From Chloroflexota bacterium (GTDB lineage: Bacteria > Chloroflexota > Anaerolineae > Anaerolineales > UBA11579): a stretch of 17,902 bases of DNA. Below the pieces are notes generated by a model that saw only the letters and a list, made by a program, of their open reading frames with translations, was not told the DNA's origin and did not search any database. The DNA lies in NCBI GenBank assembly GCA_003250455.1, contig QKGK01000304.1, forward strand, positions 1-17,902, read 5' to 3'. The position numbers and the translations under genes are program-made. This document shows, piece after piece, positions 14,285 to 17,902 of the stretch; the first letter of the stretch is position 1, and each line of letters begins with the position of its first letter.

Positions 14285-15868
14285 ATGAACCAGACCGCAT
14301 ACGACCCCATTCAACTGGAAATCTTCAAGCACCTGTTTGCCGCCATCCCCGAAGAGATGGGCGCAGTGCTGCAAAAATCCTCCTACTCGCCCAACATCAA
14401 GGAGCGGCGGGACTTCTCCTGCGCGCTCTTTGACGCCGCGGGAAACATGATCGCCCAGGCGGCGCATATCCCCGTTCACCTGGGGGCCATGCCGCTCTCC
14501 GTTCAGCAGGCCATCCAGACCCTGCCGCTCGACCCCGGCGACATCATGATCCTCAACGACCCCTACCGCGGCGGCACCCACCTGCCCGACATCACCCTGG
14601 TCACGCCGATCTATGTGGAAGGGACGCTCTTCGGGTTCACTGCCAACCGCGCCCACCACGCCGATGTCGGCGGGATGGCCCCCGGCTCGATGCCAATAGC
14701 CCTCGAGCTCTACCAGGAAGGGCTGATCCTCCCTCCCATCAAGCTGGCAGAGGGCGGCAAACTCAACCGCGGCGTGTGGGACATGATCCTGGCGAATGTA
14801 CGCACCCCTACCGAGCGCGCCGGAGACCTGCACGCCCAGCTTTCCGCCAACCAGCGCGGCGTGCAGCGCATGCTGGAGCTGGTTGCCCGCTACGGCAAGG
14901 AAGAAATAACAGCTTACAGCCAGCATTTGCTGGCCTACACCGCCCGCATGACACGGGCACTGATCGGGGATCTGCCTGACGGCATTTACCAGTTCGAAGA
15001 TGCTCTGGACGACGACGGCCTCGGGCACGACCCGATCCCCATCCGGGTGAAGATCAGCATAGACGGTCAACTCGCTGTGGTGGATTTTACCGGTTCTGCC
15101 CCGCAGCAGCCGGGGAGCGTCAACGCCGTGTATGCCATTACCCTCTCGGCGGTGTATTACGTCTTCCGCTGCCTGCTGGGTATGGATGTACCCAACAACA
15201 CCGGCTGCCTGGAGCCGATCGAGGTGATTGCCCCCTCCGGGAGCGTGGTCAACGCCACCCACCCGGCCCCGGTCGCAGGCGGCAATGTGGAGACCTCCCA
15301 GCGCATCGTGGATGTACTGCTGGGGGCATTGGCGCAGGCTGCCCCGGAAAAGATCCCGGCAGCCAGCCAGGGTACAATGAACAACACCCTGATCGGCGGG
15401 TTTGACCCACAGCGCGGCCAGCCCTTCACCTATTACGAGACCATTGGCGGTGGGATGGGCGCATCGCCAAATTCTGACGGTCTCTCGGCCATCCACAGCC
15501 ACATGACCAATACGCTCAATACGCCGGTGGAAGCCCTGGAATTCGCTTACCCCTTCCGGGTGTTGCACTATGCCGTGAGGGAGGGCAGCGGCGGGGCGGG
15601 AAAACACCCCGGCGGGGACGGCATCATCCGCGATATCCAGGTGTTGTGCCCTGCCCAGGCCAGCCTGCTGACCGACCGGCGCGCCTCCCAACCCTATGGG
15701 CTGGCAGGCGGCGCACCCGGCCAACCCGGTGAGAACATCCTCATCCGGGACGGCCACGCCCAAAAGCTGCCTGGCAAAGGCACCTATAACCTGGAAGCTG
15801 GCGACATATTATCCATCCGCACGCCGGGCGGCGGCGGATACGGCGAACAGGAAACCCCCAAGGAGTAA
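14285..15868 (+). CDS. hyuB: Hydantoinase/oxoprolinase subunit B (HyuB family)
   Basis: The 527-residue partner of HyuA. Family segments are SSYSPNIKERRDFSCALFD (32-50), HIPVHLGAMP (61-70), NDPYRGGTHLPDITL (91-105) and NRAHHADVGGM (121-131), whose His and Asp residues are candidate metal ligands. The C-terminal part has the usual GGAGKHPGGDG (about 436-446) and ends in a glycine-rich TPGGGGYGEQ. Its ATG is one base after the hyuA stop, so the two are surely co-translated. Size is typical for the B subunit. Confidence 0.94.
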   Translation: MNQTAYDPIQLEIFKHLFAAIPEEMGAVLQKSSYSPNIKERRDFSCALFDAAGNMIAQAAHIPVHLGAMPLSVQQAIQTLPLDPGDIMILNDPYRGGTHLPDITLVTPIYVEGTLFGFTANRAHHADVGGMAPGSMPIALELYQEGLILPPIKLAEGGKLNRGVWDMILANVRTPTERAGDLHAQLSANQRGVQRMLELVARYGKEEITAYSQHLLAYTARMTRALIGDLPDGIYQFEDALDDDGLGHDPIPIRVKISIDGQLAVVDFTGSAPQQPGSVNAVYAITLSAVYYVFRCLLGMDVPNNTGCLEPIEVIAPSGSVVNATHPAPVAGGNVETSQRIVDVLLGALAQAAPEKIPAASQGTMNNTLIGGFDPQRGQPFTYYETIGGGMGASPNSDGLSAIHSHMTNTLNTPVEALEFAYPFRVLHYAVREGSGGAGKHPGGDGIIRDIQVLCPAQASLLTDRRASQPYGLAGGAPGQPGENILIRDGHAQKLPGKGTYNLEAGDILSIRTPGGGGYGEQETPKE

Positions 15869-15871
15869 CTT

Positions 15872-16546
15872 ATGTGTGGAAGATTTACCTTAACCGTGGA
15901 TGCAGACAGCATCCAGACTTACTTCCCTTGGCTGGACGAGATCCCGCCCCAGATCATGCCGCGCTACAATATCGCCCCCACCCAGCCGATTGCCGCCGTA
16001 CCCAATGACAAGCCCAATGCGGTGGACCATTTCCTCTGGGGGCTGATTCCCTTCTGGGCCAAAGACCCCAACATCGCCAGCCGGATGATCAACGCCCGCG
16101 CCGATACGCTGGCTGAGAAAGCTTCGTTCAAAAACGCCTATAAGCGCCGCCGCTGCCTGATCCTGGCGGACGGTTTCTACGAGTGGGCAAAAGTCCCCGG
16201 CCAGAAAGCCAAGCAGCCTTATTACCTGCGCATGGAAGACGGCGCACCGTTCGCTTTTGCCGGCTTGTGGGAGGAATGGCAAAGCCCGGAAGGTTCGCAG
16301 ATCAAGTCTGCCACGATCATTACCACCGAACCCAACCCGCTGGTGGCCAAAGTGCACAACCGCATGCCCGTCATCCTGCATCCCAAAGATTACCAGGCAT
16401 GGCTCTCCCCCAAAGAAACGCCGCCAACAGAACTCCAGCACCTGCTGACCGCGTATCCGGCCGAGGAGATGGTTGCCATCCCGGTATCCCCGCGGGTCAA
16501 CAGCCCGGCCAACGAAGGGCCTGAGAATATCGTCCCGGTGGGGTAA
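15872..16546 (+). CDS. SRAP-domain protein (YedK/HMCES family), abasic-site DNA-protein crosslinker
   Basis: SRAP proteins shield abasic sites in single-stranded DNA by forming a thiazolidine crosslink through the N-terminal cysteine. All key residues are here: Cys2 in MCGRF (Met must be removed), the RYNIAPTQ segment (31-38), Asn74 and Arg76 in INARAD, Glu104 in GFYEW and His162 in HNRMPVIL. At 224 residues it has the typical size. AAGGAG at the end of hyuB is its ribosome site and the gap is 3 bases, so it seems co-transcribed with hyuAB, an unexpected pairing. No LexA-type box was seen directly before it, as expected for a downstream operon member. Confidence 0.95.
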   Translation: MCGRFTLTVDADSIQTYFPWLDEIPPQIMPRYNIAPTQPIAAVPNDKPNAVDHFLWGLIPFWAKDPNIASRMINARADTLAEKASFKNAYKRRRCLILADGFYEWAKVPGQKAKQPYYLRMEDGAPFAFAGLWEEWQSPEGSQIKSATIITTEPNPLVAKVHNRMPVILHPKDYQAWLSPKETPPTELQHLLTAYPAEEMVAIPVSPRVNSPANEGPENIVPVG

Positions 16547-16595
16547 GGCTAGTCCAAGCCTTGAGCTGATTTATGAGTATTTGTTAGGTTGTTTG

Positions 16596-16620
16596 GCAGA
16601 TTCTTTGGCATCGAATCTGC
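16596..16620. repeat. 8-base perfect inverted repeat between SRAP and amidase genes
   Basis: GCAGATTC (16596-16603) and GAATCTGC (16613-16620) flank a 9-base loop. No T-run follows on either strand, so it is not a standard terminator. The 206-base gap 16547-16752 otherwise shows a weaker AAGGCT/AGCCTT hairpin just after the SRAP stop and no convincing promoter. Confidence 0.4.
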
Positions 16621-16752
16621 ATCCTGATAACTGCCCATTCAAATTTCACGGCGCAATTTCGAAGATATGGTAAATTTAAGAGTAAGTTTATCTGTTTATT
16701 TTCACAAACTTGGCAGGAGTAAAATTGCCCTAACCCGGCAGAGTTAAGCTTT

Positions 16753-17544
16753 ATGAGCAACAAGGAAACCAATTCGGAAATTTCAGGCGAACGGCTGCAT
16801 ATCTTCCGTCACATTACGTGGATATTCCTGAATGCGGCGCTGATCGCCACCATGTTCACAATTTTTACTCCCCTGGGACTCACCATGGGGTTCGGCAACG
16901 GCATCGAGGATATTTTCTCCCCGCCATCCGCCGCCGAACAGGGCAACCAGTTCTTCCCCACCCCGACCAACCGTCCACGCCCGCTGATCGGGATTGTAGT
17001 CGGCCACTGGGGGCGGCAGGACGACTTCGGAGCCGTCTGCCCGGATGGGCTTACCGAGTTGGATGTCAACAAAGAGGTGGCTTCCCGCGTCCAGGAAGCG
17101 TTGCGCTCCGAGGGGTTTGACGTGGACCTGCTCAAAGAGAACGACGAGCGCCTGACAGGATATAAGGCCATAGCGCTGGTCTCCATCCATGCGGACTCTT
17201 GTGTTTTCTACAACCTGGAAGCTACCGGGTTCAAAGTGGCGGCCGCCATGGCTACCGCCCGCCCGGACAAAGCCAACCGCCTGGTTTCCTGTGTCTACAG
17301 CCGCTATACCGAGGTCACCCAACTGCCGTACCATGCCGGGGTAACCGACGATATGTCCAGCTACCACGCCTTTGAAGAAATTCACACCGATACGGCCGCG
17401 GTGATCATCGAGACCGGCTTCCTCAACCTCGACAGACAAATCCTTGTTCAACATCCAGACGTGATTGCGGACGGCATCGCCAAAGGCATATTGTGCTATG
17501 TCCGCAACGAAGATGCCAGCCCGCCCAATGAATCCCTGCCATGA
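16753..17544 (+). CDS. Membrane-anchored N-acetylmuramoyl-L-alanine amidase (Amidase_3 type)
   Basis: This 263-residue zinc hydrolase cuts the amide bond between muramic acid and the stem peptide of peptidoglycan. A transmembrane or uncleaved signal segment spans about 20-44, followed by a Pro/Thr-rich linker and the catalytic domain from about 78. Predicted zinc ligands are His85 (VVGHWG), Glu102 (GLTELDVN) and His146 (VSIHAD), with the catalytic Glu220 in VIIETGFLN. The first motif is divergent: GHWG stands where most members have PGHGG. The ribosome site is weak (GAG). The stop overlaps the next ATG as ATGA, so the following TPR-like protein is probably coupled to it. Confidence 0.9.
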   Translation: MSNKETNSEISGERLHIFRHITWIFLNAALIATMFTIFTPLGLTMGFGNGIEDIFSPPSAAEQGNQFFPTPTNRPRPLIGIVVGHWGRQDDFGAVCPDGLTELDVNKEVASRVQEALRSEGFDVDLLKENDERLTGYKAIALVSIHADSCVFYNLEATGFKVAAAMATARPDKANRLVSCVYSRYTEVTQLPYHAGVTDDMSSYHAFEEIHTDTAAVIIETGFLNLDRQILVQHPDVIADGIAKGILCYVRNEDASPPNESLP

Positions 17545-17902
17545 GTAAGAAACGCCCCACCTACCAGGAAGCAATCAAGGCAGCGCACCAGGCGCATAAA
17601 GCCGGTGACCGCGAGCTGACCCGAAAATGGGCCGGTTATGCTGCCAAGATCGCCCCGGAGAAGGAAACCCCCTGGTTAATGTTGGGGGCGTTGAGTACCC
17701 CGCACCAGAGCATTGACTATTACAAGCGCGCCCTGGAGATCAATCCGGCCAGCCCGCTGGCCCGCAAAGGCATCCGCAAGGCGGTCAGAGTGCTGCGCGA
17801 AAGCGAAAGCCAATCCGAGCCACCCGCCGCCTTTCAACCGGTTGCCTTTCAACCGATCACAGAAGAGGTCTCGGCCAGCCCCACACCTTCCCGACCCGCC
17901 CG
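17541..17902 (+). CDS. TPR-like protein, N-terminal 120 residues (cut by window edge)
   Basis: The ATG at 17541 overlaps the amidase stop and the frame stays open to the end of the window. The product starts MSKKRPTYQEAIKAAHQAH. Residues about 6-75 form helical pairs with the spacing of tetratricopeptide repeats, ending in the typical YYKRALEINPASPLARKGI. From about 90 it turns Ser/Pro/Glu-rich with a short repeat, AFQPVAFQP, probably a linker to a further domain outside the window. No signal peptide is visible. The function is unknown; coupling to the amidase suggests a cell-envelope role. Confidence 0.75.
   Translation, partial: MSKKRPTYQEAIKAAHQAHKAGDRELTRKWAGYAAKIAPEKETPWLMLGALSTPHQSIDYYKRALEINPASPLARKGIRKAVRVLRESESQSEPPAAFQPVAFQPITEEVSASPTPSRPA

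Noticed and set aside
14270..15763. A 497-codon open frame antisense to hyuB, and similar long antisense frames over hyuA and the amidase
   Set aside because: Such frames are typical shadows of GC-rich genes; the protein composition is Gly/Val/His-rich with no recognisable motif, while the sense frames match known families.
16545..16562. AAGGCT/AGCCTT hairpin at the end of the SRAP gene
   Set aside because: The stem has only 6 pairs and no T-run follows; too weak to call a terminator.
16697..16725. TAAAAT before the amidase gene as a -10 box
   Set aside because: The -35 at 17 bases is TATTTT and the TTGGCA nearby is badly spaced, so no promoter is called.

Overview
The window reads as a stretch of bacterial chromosome, probably from a Chloroflexota (Anaerolineae-like) lineage. 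This is an inference. It rests on the mix of a proline dehydrogenase, a VanW-like/beta-lactamase-fold exported protein, a very large PKD-containing subtilisin with a Thr-Pro linker, HyuA/HyuB and a TPR protein next to an amidase, together with moderate-to-high GC and short intergenic gaps. No rRNA, tRNA, CRISPR array, transposase or phage gene was seen.

Left end (1-3183, minus strand): a zinc-type metal-resistance operon. A near-consensus promoter overlaps a perfect 12-2-12 inverted repeat and drives an ArsR/SmtB repressor with a CzrA-like zinc site. A CPC-type zinc/cadmium P1B ATPase follows, then a DinB-family protein whose ATG overlaps the ATPase stop (ATGA), then a cupin-like gene cut by the window edge. 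Next (3223-4185, minus) is a monofunctional proline dehydrogenase. Divergent from it (4386-5873, plus) is a membrane-anchored protein with a VanW-type N-terminal region and a class A beta-lactamase-like serine hydrolase domain, closed by a strong terminator.

Centre (5980-10172): a single-gene unit encoding a 1301-residue secreted subtilase. It has a prodomain, an S8 domain with an intact triad, an Asp-box repeat region, three PKD domains and two copies of a C-terminal GDLDG domain separated by a Thr/Pro linker. A sigma70-like promoter lies about 200 bases upstream, leaving a long leader with two strong inverted repeats, and a strong terminator follows the gene.

Right half: a radical SAM protein with a helix-hairpin-helix tail, of the putative DNA-repair type. 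Its promoter contains a GAAC-N4-GTTC (Gram-positive LexA/DinR-type) box against the -10 and appears leaderless. Then come a small A+T-rich two-TM protein, a four-TM protein on the minus strand, and a tight plus-strand run hyuA-hyuB-SRAP (gaps of 1 and 3 bases). An exported N-acetylmuramoyl-L-alanine amidase overlaps by ATGA a TPR-like gene that runs off the right edge.

Themes: zinc export under metal-sensing control, two genes of DNA-damage type (the radical SAM protein and SRAP), amide/lactam and proline catabolism, and three exported or surface-associated enzymes. The only gap above 300 bases is 5874-6213, which holds a terminator, a promoter and the structured leader. No complete undescribed multi-gene system is evident. 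The best leads are the SOS-type box on the radical SAM gene, the zinc operon with its DinB/cupin tail, and the long leader of the giant protease.
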